A stretch of DNA of 64,000 nucleotides. Source: Limnovirga soli (GTDB lineage: Bacteria; Bacteroidota; Bacteroidia; Chitinophagales; Chitinophagaceae). The stretch lies in contig NZ_WHPF01000017.1 in NCBI RefSeq assembly GCF_013106755.1, positions 1-64,000 of the forward strand, written 5' to 3'. Shown piece after piece: positions 1 through 8,992 of this stretch. The notes beneath the pieces were generated by a model that was not told the origin of the DNA, searched no databases, and was given only the letters and a program-made list of their open reading frames with translations. The translations under genes and the position numbers were made by a program. How positions within the stretch are numbered: position 1 is the first letter of the stretch; each line of letters begins with the position of its first letter.

Positions 1-49
1 ACTAGAATAGCCATCGGCTTTTTAATAAAAGCCAAATCAGGTGCGGAAC

Positions 50-69
50 GTACAAGAGTGCGACGCAAG
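50..69 (+). repeat. dispersed repeat core, copy 1
   Basis: Exact match to the 20-base core GTACAAGAGTGCGACGCAAG, followed by CGGCGATGCCATT. A block GCACGGCCAATAAAA about 30 bases further on resembles the second conserved block of the family. It lies upstream of the transglutaminase gene, and an ORF extended through it would be wrongly long. Confidence 0.9.
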
Positions 70-203
70 CGGCGATGCCATTGCTACCAATAGCACGGCC
101 AATAAAAGTGATTAACTGCAAAACAAAAATTGCCTGCCACAAAATTTGCTTTAATTTTATCTACTCCGACGATTGTTTGCCATCAACACTTAATAAAGTA
201 ATT

Positions 204-3200
204 ATGGCAATACGTGTAGCTATTAAACACAAAACAACGTATCATTACGATAGGGCGGTAAGTTTATCGCCCCATATTTTTCGTTTACGTCCTGCTGTGC
301 ATTCCCGCACACCCATAGAAGCCTATTCGCTAAAAATTACGCCTAAGGATCATTTTATGAACTGGCAGCAAGATCCTTTTGGCAATTACCAGGCAAGGGT
401 AGTTTTTCCTGAAAAAACCACCGAATTATGTATTGATGTGGAAGTAATTGCCCGCATGGAAGTGATCAACCCTTTCGATTTTTTTGTGGAGGAATATGCA
501 GAAAATTTTCCTTTTACCTATAGCACCCAATTACAAAAAGAATTAATTCCTTATCTGGAAAAGGAAGCAGCCGGCCCATTATTAACCAATTGGCTGCAGG
601 TTCTGGACAAAAGCAAAAAGAATATTAACGATTTTTTGGTGGCCATCAACCAGCAACTAAATAAAGATATTGCCTACACCATCCGCATGGAACCGGGAGT
701 ACAAACTCCGGAGGAAACATTGGGCCGTGCATTGGGCTCCTGCCGCGATTCTGCCTGGTTATTGGTGCAAATTTTAAGACAGCTGGGGCTGGCAGCCCGC
801 TTTGTATCGGGCTATCTGGTACAATTAACTGCTGATATAAAATCGTTGGACGGTCCCTCTGGCCCCGAAGCAGATTTTACTGATTTACATGCCTGGACGG
901 AAGTGTATATACCCGGTGCAGGCTGGATTGGGCTTGACCCAACATCAGGCTTGTTTGCCGGCGAAGGCCATATACCATTGGCTTGCACCCCGCATTATGC
1001 CAGCGCAGCACCGGTAGTAGGTGCCAGCGATAAAGCAGAAGTTACTTTTGAATTTGATAATAGTGTTACCCGTATTCACGAAGATCCAAGGGTAACCAAA
1101 CCCTATACTGAGGAGCAATGGGCCGCCATTGAAGCCCTTGGTTTTAAAATTGATGAAGACCTGGCAGCAGGCGATGTGCGCTTAACCATGGGTGGCGAAC
1201 CCACTTTTGTTTCTATTGATGATATGGAGTCGGCCCAATGGAATACGGCAGCAGATGGTAAAGAAAAACGAGAGCTATCCCACGACCTGATTTTTCGGCT
1301 GCGGGAACAATTTGGCCCCACTGGAATGATACATTATGGGCAGGGTAAATGGTATCCGGGCGAGCCCTTGCCCCGTTGGCAATATGGTTTATACTGGCGC
1401 AAAGATGGATACCCCATTTGGCGTAACCTGGATTTAATTGCCCACGAAAAAACTGAACGAATTTATACCCATGAAGATGCGAAAGCCATCATGGAAGAAT
1501 TGGCGAAACGCCTGGCGGTAAGTACAGATAATATTAGTGCCGCCTATGAAGATGCATTCTTTTTTTTATGGAGTGAAGGCAAAACACCCATAAATATAGA
1601 CCCATTAAAAGCAAATTTAAAAGACAGTATAGAGCGCAGAACCTTAGCCCAATTACTGGATAAAGGCCTTGGCAATCCCATTGGCTATGTTTTGCCGGTA
1701 CAATGGAATTACTGGAACAATAAATGGCTAAGTTGTAAATGGCAGCTTAACAGGGAGTATTTGTTTTTAATGCCGGGTAACTCCCCAATCGGATTAAGGT
1801 TGCCATTAGAATCATTGCCGGTAGTGGCAAAAGCAGCTGCACCTCAACAGGTTGAGCGTAGTTTGTTTGAAGCCTTACCTGCCTTAGATCATTTTCATGA
1901 ATCTATTGCTGGAAGGTATGGTATGGTGTACGAACATCCGGCACCACCCAGGTTTCAAGCAAAAACAGAGGAGGCGGTTGAGTTGGGCGGGGAGGCAAAA
2001 AAAATAAAAAAGCCAACCCAGATTAAGGAAACAGAAGAAGAAAAAGCTGAGGAGAATATCACCTTCGAGGTACAAACGATTAAAACGGCTTTATGCGTTG
2101 AAGCAAGGGATGGCATTATTTATATTTTTATTCCGCCCATGGAATACCTGGAACATTATCTTGATATCATCGCATCCATTGAAGCTACAGCTGTACAACT
2201 ACAAATTCCGGTGCGCATAGAAGGGTACGAGCCACCCCGCGATTACCGTATGGAGCGATTGGTGGTTTCACCAGATCCCGGGGTAATTGAAGTAAATATC
2301 CATCCCGCCAATAGCTGGAAAGAATTATTACATAATACCAATACTTTGTACGAGCAGGCTTATTTATCCAGACTGGGCACAGAGAAATTTATGCTGGATG
2401 GCCGACATACCGGTACTGGTGGTGGTAACCATATTACAATAGGTGCCGCATCGCCGGCAGATAGCCCATTATTACGCCGCCCCGATTTGCTGCGCAGCTT
2501 AATAACCTATTGGCAGCACCATCCCGGATTATCCTATCTGTTCTCAGGTTCATTTATTGGGCCTACCAGTCAGGCACCAAGGGTGGATGAAGGCCGCGAT
2601 GAAAAACTGTACGAGCTGGAAATAGCTTTTTCACAAGTACCGGATACAGGAGAAGGTTATGTGCCATTTTGGTTGGTGGATAGGATTTTCCGGCATTTAT
2701 TAACCGATATTACCGGTAATACCCACCGCTCAGAATTTTGCATTGATAAAATGTATTCGCCCGATTCTTCTTCGGGCAGGCTGGGTATTCTGGAGTTTCG
2801 TGCTTTTGATATGCCACCCCATAAGCAAATGAGCTTATTACAAATGCTGTTGCTACGCGGGTTAATAGCTAAATTCTGGAAAAAACCATACACGCATAAT
2901 TTGGTACGCTGGGGCACACAGTTGCACGATAAATTTATGTTGCCCTATTATGTACACGAGGATATAAAAGAAGTTGTAAGCGATTTAAACGAAGCCGGCT
3001 ATCCATTTCAAATGAGTTGGTTTGATGCCTATTTCGAATTCCGTTTCCCTCACTATGGCACGGTGAAAATTCAGGGCATAGATATGGAAATACGCATGGG
3101 TATTGAACCCTGGCATGTGCTTGGCGAAGAAATGAGCAGTACCGGCACTGCCCGTTTTGTAGATTCTTCCCTGGAAAAAGTGCAGGTAACGCTTAAAGGT

Positions 3201-3668
3201 TTTAATGCCGACAGGTTTGTATTGCTTTGCAATGGCAACCGTGTACCGGTTAAAGAAACTACAACCAAAGGAGAATATGTTTGTGGTATACGCTACCGTG
3301 CATGGCAACCGCCATCTGCATTGCACCCAACCATTGGGGTAGATACGCCACTTGTTTTTGATATTGTAGATAGCTGGAACAGCAGAAGTATTGGTGGTTG
3401 TACCTATCATGTTTCCCACCCTGGTGGCAGAAGCTACGATACCTTCCCCATAAATGCTTACGAGGCCGAAAGCCGCCGAATTAGCCGTTTTTGGGATCAT
3501 GGGCATACACAGGAAACCCTGCGGCCACGCCCCTGGTTTTCTGTGGTGGAGCATTATATTACGCAAGACAGACTGCCATTTAAAACCGATGTGCCCGATA
3601 TTGAAGTAAACAAAGAATATCCTTATACATTAGATATGCGGCAGCTGTGGGCTAAGAAAAAGAAATAG
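204..3668 (+). CDS. transglutaminase-like protein with C-terminal DUF2126
   Basis: About 1154 residues. The N-terminal part (residues 4-85) looks like the bacterial transglutaminase N-domain (KHKTTYHYDR). The transglutaminase core follows, with a likely catalytic triad Cys180 (GSCRDSAW), His229 (DLHAWTEVY) and Asp245 (GLDPTSG). The rest, from about residue 325 (RLTMGGEPTFVSIDDMES), matches the large DUF2126 region usually fused to this core. I chose the ATG at 204 because family homology begins there; the frame is open to 75 but that stretch is repeat-derived and non-conserved. In other bacteria such genes travel with a second transglutaminase and an ATP-grasp/alpha-E protein, as here, and are predicted to make or modify peptides. 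The substrate is unknown. No signal peptide is seen, so it is probably cytoplasmic. Confidence 0.9.
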   Translation: MAIRVAIKHKTTYHYDRAVSLSPHIFRLRPAVHSRTPIEAYSLKITPKDHFMNWQQDPFGNYQARVVFPEKTTELCIDVEVIARMEVINPFDFFVEEYAENFPFTYSTQLQKELIPYLEKEAAGPLLTNWLQVLDKSKKNINDFLVAINQQLNKDIAYTIRMEPGVQTPEETLGRALGSCRDSAWLLVQILRQLGLAARFVSGYLVQLTADIKSLDGPSGPEADFTDLHAWTEVYIPGAGWIGLDPTSGLFAGEGHIPLACTPHYASAAPVVGASDKAEVTFEFDNSVTRIHEDPRVTKPYTEEQWAAIEALGFKIDEDLAAGDVRLTMGGEPTFVSIDDMESAQWNTAADGKEKRELSHDLIFRLREQFGPTGMIHYGQGKWYPGEPLPRWQYGLYWRKDGYPIWRNLDLIAHEKTERIYTHEDAKAIMEELAKRLAVSTDNISAAYEDAFFFLWSEGKTPINIDPLKANLKDSIERRTLAQLLDKGLGNPIGYVLPVQWNYWNNKWLSCKWQLNREYLFLMPGNSPIGLRLPLESLPVVAKAAAPQQVERSLFEALPALDHFHESIAGRYGMVYEHPAPPRFQAKTEEAVELGGEAKKIKKPTQIKETEEEKAEENITFEVQTIKTALCVEARDGIIYIFIPPMEYLEHYLDIIASIEATAVQLQIPVRIEGYEPPRDYRMERLVVSPDPGVIEVNIHPANSWKELLHNTNTLYEQAYLSRLGTEKFMLDGRHTGTGGGNHITIGAASPADSPLLRRPDLLRSLITYWQHHPGLSYLFSGSFIGPTSQAPRVDEGRDEKLYELEIAFSQVPDTGEGYVPFWLVDRIFRHLLTDITGNTHRSEFCIDKMYSPDSSSGRLGILEFRAFDMPPHKQMSLLQMLLLRGLIAKFWKKPYTHNLVRWGTQLHDKFMLPYYVHEDIKEVVSDLNEAGYPFQMSWFDAYFEFRFPHYGTVKIQGIDMEIRMGIEPWHVLGEEMSSTGTARFVDSSLEKVQVTLKGFNADRFVLLCNGNRVPVKETTTKGEYVCGIRYRAWQPPSALHPTIGVDTPLVFDIVDSWNSRSIGGCTYHVSHPGGRSYDTFPINAYEAESRRISRFWDHGHTQETLRPRPWFSVVEHYITQDRLPFKTDVPDIEVNKEYPYTLDMRQLWAKKKK

Positions 3669-3694
3669 TTTTTGTTACCGGCATAAGCTATAAT

Positions 3695-3721
3695 GGCATC
3701 GCCGCTTGCCACGCTCGGTTC
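3695..3721 (-). repeat. variant dispersed repeat, subfamily 2
   Basis: On the minus strand it reads GAACCGAGCGTGGCAAGCGG then CGATGCC, preceded by CAGAACCCT. The same sequence with few changes occurs at 47472-47498. It shares the CAAGCGGCGATGCC end with the main repeat family but has a different core. Confidence 0.7.
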
Positions 3722-3791
3722 AGGGTTCTGTTTTAATGGCAGCTATTCAACAGCCAACAACAGATTTTTTTTAAAATAAATACTCAGCTAC

Positions 3792-3816
3792 AATAGCCTT
3801 TATCGCAAAGGCTATT
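3792..3816. terminator. inverted repeat between two genes
   Basis: A perfect 10-bp stem (AATAGCCTTT / AAAGGCTATT) with a 5-base loop. It lies downstream of the plus-strand transglutaminase gene and overlaps the stop codon of the minus-strand small protein, so it could end transcription from both sides. No long T-run follows on either strand. Confidence 0.45.
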
Positions 3817-3985
3817 TTGCTTTTCTGGGTGTGCTGGTAATACCGCCTTTTTTGGCCGAAGAAAAGTTTTTATTGGCAATAAAAGACGATGCTTTGGCAT
3901 AGGTGCCCGGCGCGGTACTTTTAACTACCATTCCCGATGCTGGTGCAGCTTTCTTAGGCGTTTTTGTTTTTTTTGCTTTGGCCAT
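3812..3985 (-). CDS. small basic Lys/Ala-rich protein
   Basis: A 57-residue reading frame that begins MAKAKKTKTPKKAAPAS and ends TSTPRKAK. It carries about 14 lysines and many alanines, so it is strongly basic. It is short enough to be missed by length cut-offs. The N-terminus resembles the Lys/Ala/Pro-rich histone-like protein at 45402-45659, which suggests a nucleic-acid-binding role, but the rest (SSFIANKNFSSAKKGGIT) is not repetitive. It lies between the two transglutaminase genes, in the same direction as the downstream transglutaminase. Function unknown. It could be non-coding, but the composition looks like a real protein. Confidence 0.5.
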   Translation of the reverse strand: MAKAKKTKTPKKAAPASGMVVKSTAPGTYAKASSFIANKNFSSAKKGGITSTPRKAK

Positions 3986-4099
3986 GATATTAAAATTGAA
4001 TTGTGTTATAGTTGAAAGGCTAAACTAATCAAATTATGGTAATGGGCTTTGTTTTTAATCATCAGCCGGTAATATTCTTTGCCGCCACTGTTGCAGAAT

Positions 4100-4119
4100 G
4101 TACAAGAGTGCGACGCAAG
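4100..4119 (+). repeat. dispersed repeat core, copy 2
   Basis: Exact 20-base core. The second block, TTGCCCGGCTAAAAA, lies about 20 bases downstream. Intergenic, between the small basic protein and the second transglutaminase. Confidence 0.9.
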
Positions 4120-4159
4120 CAGGCTTAATGGTTATTCAATTGCCCGGCTAAAAATGGTT

Positions 4160-5038
4160 TTATCCCATTCTGCGTACATCAACCGATACTTTTAGCTGGT
4201 GCGGCCCGCTGCTTAAAATTACCCCTTTTAATGGCGCAATATCTGCATAGTCACGGCCCCAGCCAATGGTTATGTGCTGGTCTGCCGGTAAAACATTATT
4301 TGTGGGGTCAAAGTCTATCCATCCGGCATTGGGTATATACACGGCAAACCAGGCATGGGATGCATCTACACCCACTAATTTTTCTTTGCCTTTGGGTGGC
4401 AGGGTTTCCAGGTAGCCGCTTACATAACGTGCCGGCAAACCAACTGAGCGGATGCAGGCAATGGCCAGGTGCGCAAAATCCTGGCAAACACCTTTGCGTT
4501 CTTTCATAACCACCGATAGCGGTGTAGCTACTGTGGTAAAACCGGGTTTAAAATCAAAATCGGTATAAATGCGCTGCATGAGTTCTTTGGTAGCCTCAAA
4601 CATGGCCCGGCCGGGGGTAAAAGATTGCAGGGTGTATTGCAAAATCTCCGGCGTAGTAAGGGTCATATCTGTTTGCGGTATGTACTGGCGTGCATCAAAA
4701 TTATCGTTGCCGGGTTCCAGTATAACTTTTTGAATGTCTTCCCACTTAGTACCTGCATAAAAATGTAAGGTTGCACTTGTTGGTAATTTTTTTTCTACCT
4801 GAGATAAAACGGTTACGGTTAACAGCTTATGCTCCCTTTGTATGGCAAAATAGGTTACTTTATTGCCAAAGAAATCTTCGTAGGCAAACTTTATATCGGG
4901 CTGTGGTGTAATATTTATTTCGGTGTGTTTACAAACCTGGCTGCCGGTATTGCGCAACTGCAATTTTGCCACATTATGGCAAAGACTTACCGCCTGGTGA
5001 TAGGTATATTGTGTGGTATGTGTAATTTGGTAAAGCAT
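4160..5038 (-). CDS. transglutaminase family protein
   Basis: 292 residues with the bacterial transglutaminase N-domain (MLYQITHTTQYTYHQAV) and a transglutaminase-like core. The likely triad is Cys185 (RKGVCQDFAH), His228 (DASHAWFAVY) and Asp244 (IDFDPTNN). Cys-His-Asp enzymes of this fold act as cysteine peptidases or form amide cross-links; which applies here cannot be read from sequence. The start lies 2 bases after the stop of the ATP-grasp/alpha-E gene, so the two are almost certainly co-transcribed and work together. It is much shorter than the DUF2126 fusion at 204-3668 and has no extra domain. Confidence 0.9.
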   Translation of the reverse strand: MLYQITHTTQYTYHQAVSLCHNVAKLQLRNTGSQVCKHTEINITPQPDIKFAYEDFFGNKVTYFAIQREHKLLTVTVLSQVEKKLPTSATLHFYAGTKWEDIQKVILEPGNDNFDARQYIPQTDMTLTTPEILQYTLQSFTPGRAMFEATKELMQRIYTDFDFKPGFTTVATPLSVVMKERKGVCQDFAHLAIACIRSVGLPARYVSGYLETLPPKGKEKLVGVDASHAWFAVYIPNAGWIDFDPTNNVLPADQHITIGWGRDYADIAPLKGVILSSGPHQLKVSVDVRRMG

Positions 5039-5040
5039 GG

Positions 5041-7605
5041 TTACATATTTCCCGATCTGAATAACTGTTGCTGGGTTTGTGCGTGTTTAAAATAGGTTTT
5101 AGACACTACATTGGAAATATTATTCAGCAAATTATTCATCCTTGTTAAAAAATGCAGCAGATTACTGTTCTGCTGTTGTTCGTCTGCCAGGCAAAGTGCG
5201 TCTTTGTCGGCAGTTTTAAGCATGGTAAATGCTTCCCATGCCAGGCGTTCATGCTCTGCCAATGCATGGCCACTATTTATTTTTGGCAGGGCAGATACAT
5301 AGGCTTTTAACCGTTCTATCTGGTAAATTAGCGAACGCGGATTATTGGGGTCTAACAACATAAGGTCTAACACCAGTGGCAACGTAATATGAGCACGGTA
5401 TTTAAACCGGTAGTTAACCAGGCATTCGTTGCTTTTTAAAATAGCTTCCTGTAAAATATAAGCCACCTGATCATCCTGTTGTGTAGCCATGGTTGCAGTT
5501 AGCATAGAAACCAGCAGCAGGCTTTGTTCAATTTTACGGCCGGTGTCTAATAATGTCCAGCCCTGTTCGCGTGAAATACTTTCCCTGTTAAGGCTAATAA
5601 AGGCCATCATAGAAGTAATCAGACTATCAACTGCATTCAGCATTTTATAATGGCCCTTATGTTTGGCATGTATGGCCAGTTGCCAGTTTTCTTCCATTTC
5701 GCGCAACACCCGCCAGGTATCGGTAGACCAATGGTCTCTTACTGCATGCACCGCCCTTGTAAAAAAGGCAATATTGTAGCTTAAGCTACCTTCCCGGTTT
5801 TCATCAAATAAAATATCGCCCAGTTCTTTCCAGGGGTCCTGAATTTTTTTATCGGCATTGGCACCAATAAAACCTGGGAAGGTATGTGTATAGGCCGTTA
5901 ATGAGGATAGCAGGCATTGCTTCAAGCTAAGGTCATTGTCAATAAATGCTTTATTGGCTTCCTCCACAAACTGCATTACCGTGCGTTGAAAACGGGCATT
6001 GCCCAATACACGTTCTGCATACCGGCCAACCCAAAACAGATTTTCGGCTGTTCGGCTGGGCAGAACTTCCGTTTTATCTGCGGGGCCCGGATCCTGTACA
6101 TATTCCTGTTCTTTTTTAACAGCCCAGGTATTGCTTTCATCGCCTGATAATATCCAGGTATCCTTGCTAAATCCACCCAATTGGTTCGAGATGATGATAT
6201 TGTCCTTATCCAATGAAGTGCGTGTAAGTCCGCCATTCATGGCGGTATAACTGCCATTATCGCTAATAGCAAAACTTCTGAACAAAGCATGGCAAGGCTC
6301 CATTTGCCCGTTTACCAAAGCTGGGGTAGAGGAGAAGTCTACCTTCTCTTGCCCTACATACAAATGTGGCTGCGCTATAATTTGTGCCTTAAGTGATGCC
6401 AGGCCGCTGGCAGTTAACAAGGTTGCATCTACCGAGGTTCTTTTATTCGATTCTCTGAAAATGCGTTTTATTACCAGGGTATGTAAATGATCCAGTACAT
6501 ATTTTAATTCCTTTGGCTGCCCGCACCACCACGATGCAATATTGGGCAGTTTTAATTCTGCCCCCAGCAGGCGTTTTGCAATGGCAGGTAAGAAAGGCAT
6601 TAGTCCGGGGTTTTCTACTACACTGCTACCCAGTGGATTGGCAATACTTACATTGCCACTACGAACAGCTTGCAATAAACCCGGTACTCCCAATTGAGAA
6701 TCTTCTTTTAATTCCAGCGGGTCGCAATATTCATCGTCTACCCTGCGTACAATAACATCTACCTGCTCCAGTCCGCCCAGGGTTTTAAGCCAAACAATAT
6801 TATCTTTTACCATCAGGTCATCTCCTTGTACAAGGGTAAAACCCAGGTGCGAAGAAAGAAATGAGTGCTCAAAATAGGTTTCGTTGCTGGGGCCAGGTGT
6901 AAGTATTACAATGCGGGGTTGTTCTTTTTGGTGAGGTGCCATAGCGGTTAAAGCCTTACGCATGGCATTGTAATAAGGTGATAGTCGCCTTACTTTTAAA
7001 CCATCAAATAGTTCAGGTACAATGCGGGCCATAGCCAGGCGGTTTTCTAATGCATAGCCCGAGCCGGAGGGTGCCTGGGTCCTATCGTTCAATACCCAAA
7101 TTTTACCGTTATTGCTGCGGGCCATATCGGCAGCGTATACTACCAGATTATGTTTGCCGGGTAATTGAATGCCGCAACACTCCCTTAAAAAACCGTGGTG
7201 ATTGTAAACAATCTCCATAGGTAAAATACCCTCTTTAATCAGGTGCTGGCTGCCATACACATCTTTTAAAATCAGGTCAAATAAAGTAGCACGTTGCACC
7301 AGTCCGCTTTCAATAATGCCCCACTCTTCCTTACTAATCAGGAATGGAATAATATCCAGTTTCCAGGGGCGGTTTAGTCCGCTGGGGTCGTCGTAAATAT
7401 TATAGGTAACGCCATTTTCCTTTAAAAACCGCATCATATCCTGACTGCGGTTCATAATTTCTTCCTGGCCTAAATGAGCAAACGAAGTAAAAAAAGTTTT
7501 CCAATGTTCCTGCAGGCTAACATTGGCTCCAAAGAGATGATTATAGGATTGCTGGTTATTAAAATATGCTTCCAAAAAATTGGTTTGACTGGTTTCAGAA
7601 ATCAT
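5041..7605 (-). CDS. circularly permuted ATP-grasp and alpha-E fusion protein
   Basis: 854 residues. About residues 60-500 match the circularly permuted type-2 ATP-grasp family (SQDMMRFLKENGVTYNIY near the start, then PRIVILTPGPSNETYFEHSFL and VWLKTLGGLEQVDVIVRRVDDEYCDPLELK). ATP-grasp enzymes use ATP to join an acid to an amine. About residues 515-840 match the helical alpha-E domain (SRTAENLFWVGRYAERVLGNAR, TWRVLREMEENW). These domains are often separate genes; here they are fused. Published comparative genomics of amidoligases predicts that ATP-grasp, alpha-E and transglutaminase proteins form a peptide synthesis and modification set. First gene of a two-gene operon with the transglutaminase at 4160-5038. 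Confidence 0.9.
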   Translation of the reverse strand: MISETSQTNFLEAYFNNQQSYNHLFGANVSLQEHWKTFFTSFAHLGQEEIMNRSQDMMRFLKENGVTYNIYDDPSGLNRPWKLDIIPFLISKEEWGIIESGLVQRATLFDLILKDVYGSQHLIKEGILPMEIVYNHHGFLRECCGIQLPGKHNLVVYAADMARSNNGKIWVLNDRTQAPSGSGYALENRLAMARIVPELFDGLKVRRLSPYYNAMRKALTAMAPHQKEQPRIVILTPGPSNETYFEHSFLSSHLGFTLVQGDDLMVKDNIVWLKTLGGLEQVDVIVRRVDDEYCDPLELKEDSQLGVPGLLQAVRSGNVSIANPLGSSVVENPGLMPFLPAIAKRLLGAELKLPNIASWWCGQPKELKYVLDHLHTLVIKRIFRESNKRTSVDATLLTASGLASLKAQIIAQPHLYVGQEKVDFSSTPALVNGQMEPCHALFRSFAISDNGSYTAMNGGLTRTSLDKDNIIISNQLGGFSKDTWILSGDESNTWAVKKEQEYVQDPGPADKTEVLPSRTAENLFWVGRYAERVLGNARFQRTVMQFVEEANKAFIDNDLSLKQCLLSSLTAYTHTFPGFIGANADKKIQDPWKELGDILFDENREGSLSYNIAFFTRAVHAVRDHWSTDTWRVLREMEENWQLAIHAKHKGHYKMLNAVDSLITSMMAFISLNRESISREQGWTLLDTGRKIEQSLLLVSMLTATMATQQDDQVAYILQEAILKSNECLVNYRFKYRAHITLPLVLDLMLLDPNNPRSLIYQIERLKAYVSALPKINSGHALAEHERLAWEAFTMLKTADKDALCLADEQQQNSNLLHFLTRMNNLLNNISNVVSKTYFKHAQTQQQLFRSGNM

Positions 7606-7758
7606 GTTTTGGTATTAGCCGTATGCTGTGCAGCGCTAAAAATAGCAAATAAAACCGAACTCCTGAGAAGCTATCTCTGTCTTAAGAATGCTATTAACCA
7701 AACCGCGGTTGATAAATTACTTTTATTGGCCAGGCTTGAGTAACATAATTAGGCTTTA

Positions 7759-7778
7759 CTTGCGTCGCACTCTTGTAC
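7759..7778 (-). repeat. dispersed repeat core, copy 3
   Basis: Exact core in reverse orientation. The second block lies at about 7725-7739 and reads GCCTGGCCAATAAAA on the minus strand. It sits in the divergent intergenic region between the ATP-grasp operon and the next gene. Confidence 0.9.
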
Positions 7779-7896
7779 AGCACATCTCTATTTATTTATC
7801 CTTACAAATCTTAGAAAAATCAAACACTTACAATATTCCTGTTTTGCCTTTTTATTATACATCTGGAATGGATTATATTCATAAAAAAATCAACTC

Positions 7897-8697
7897 ATGA
7901 ACCAAAAATCAATTATCAGGCTTTGTAATATTATAGGTATTATATCAATTTTATTATTGCTATACTGGGTATTTGTATATATAAGTATGGAAGTATTTGG
8001 ATTCAAGGTTTTTGAACGAAACATAACTGATACTTTTTATGCAAGTGTTATTGGCATACTGTCTTTGATGAGTGGAGCATTAATGATAAACATTATGCTT
8101 AATCTTACCCGCATTGCCAATAAACATAATGCAGACACAGAGCCTCCTTCTGTTTCAAGGCATAAAAAACCGGTAATATTTGCTTTTGCGTTGAGCTTCC
8201 CTTTAATTTTTGCTTTTTTATATGCCGGCGACAAATTAACAGCAAATCAAAAGAAAGCTTTTTTAATTAGTTCTGCTAAAGAGCTTATTCAGGATAATCC
8301 GGAAAAGGTGCAGCAACTATCGGATTATATTTATAATCTCCAATATTTAAGCAAAACTAATAACGCAATTAGGTTACTATCCGAAATAGATGAAAATTTT
8401 CCATCTATTGCAATTGTAGTAGCTGATACAGTAGAAAACACAAAAGTGTTTCTGAAATTTGGTGTGGCGTACAATGCCGAAAAAGATACGGTGCTGCCGG
8501 ATAAAAAATCTTATTTATTTCCTACTTCCAAAGACGAAAAAGCATATTTGCTGGAGGTGTTTACAAAACAATTTAGGGAGCCATTGTTTAGCGCTTACGA
8601 TGGCAAGTACGAACTTTATTATCCATTTCTTTATAAGGGAAAAATGATTGTATTATATTTTTCTGATCATCAGTATTATGGTAAGATAGGTAGTTGA
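7897..8697 (+). CDS. hypothetical three-helix membrane protein
   Basis: 266 residues, not recognised. Three hydrophobic segments are visible: about residues 8-30, 45-70 and 91-111. The C-terminal 150 residues are soluble and mixed alpha/beta in appearance (IRLLSEIDENFPSIAIVVADTVENTKVF, ending KYELYYPFLYKGKMIVLYFSD). The layout of membrane helices with a soluble C-terminal domain would suit a sensor or small-ligand-binding protein, but no motif supports this. The ATG at 7897 begins just before the first hydrophobic segment. It stands alone between two repeat-containing intergenic regions. Confidence 0.75.
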   Translation: MNQKSIIRLCNIIGIISILLLLYWVFVYISMEVFGFKVFERNITDTFYASVIGILSLMSGALMINIMLNLTRIANKHNADTEPPSVSRHKKPVIFAFALSFPLIFAFLYAGDKLTANQKKAFLISSAKELIQDNPEKVQQLSDYIYNLQYLSKTNNAIRLLSEIDENFPSIAIVVADTVENTKVFLKFGVAYNAEKDTVLPDKKSYLFPTSKDEKAYLLEVFTKQFREPLFSAYDGKYELYYPFLYKGKMIVLYFSDHQYYGKIGS

Positions 8698-8832
8698 ATT
8701 GGTAGGATTAGGTTGTTAACGAAACTGATTTTTTTTATTGACATGCTTAACCTTTTAGTTTAATATATTAGGCAGTTTGGTGTTTTTGTTTGTTAATAAT
8801 TTTTAATACTGCTCCCCCTACAAAAGAACCCT

Positions 8833-8848
8833 CAAGTGTGCGACGCAA
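8833..8848 (+). repeat. dispersed repeat, degenerate copy 4
   Basis: CAAGTGTGCGACGCAA preceded by AGAACCCT and followed by CGGATGC. The second block GCCGGGCTAATAAGA follows at about 8873-8887. It combines the 5' flank of subfamily 2 with the core of the main family. Confidence 0.75.
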
Positions 8849-8992
8849 CGGATGCTGCCCTGTGCTTTCACAGCCGGGCTAATAAGAATTACTGTATTTG
8901 CATACGATTTATGCTATATCGGCAAATTATTTTTTTACTATATATGCTTTGCTTAGATTAGCTTTAAATGTCTGTTTAACAATTAACGCTGT

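Noticed and set aside
2985-3566. 193-residue minus-strand frame inside the DUF2126 gene
   Set aside because: Antisense shadow; the plus strand carries clear family homology.
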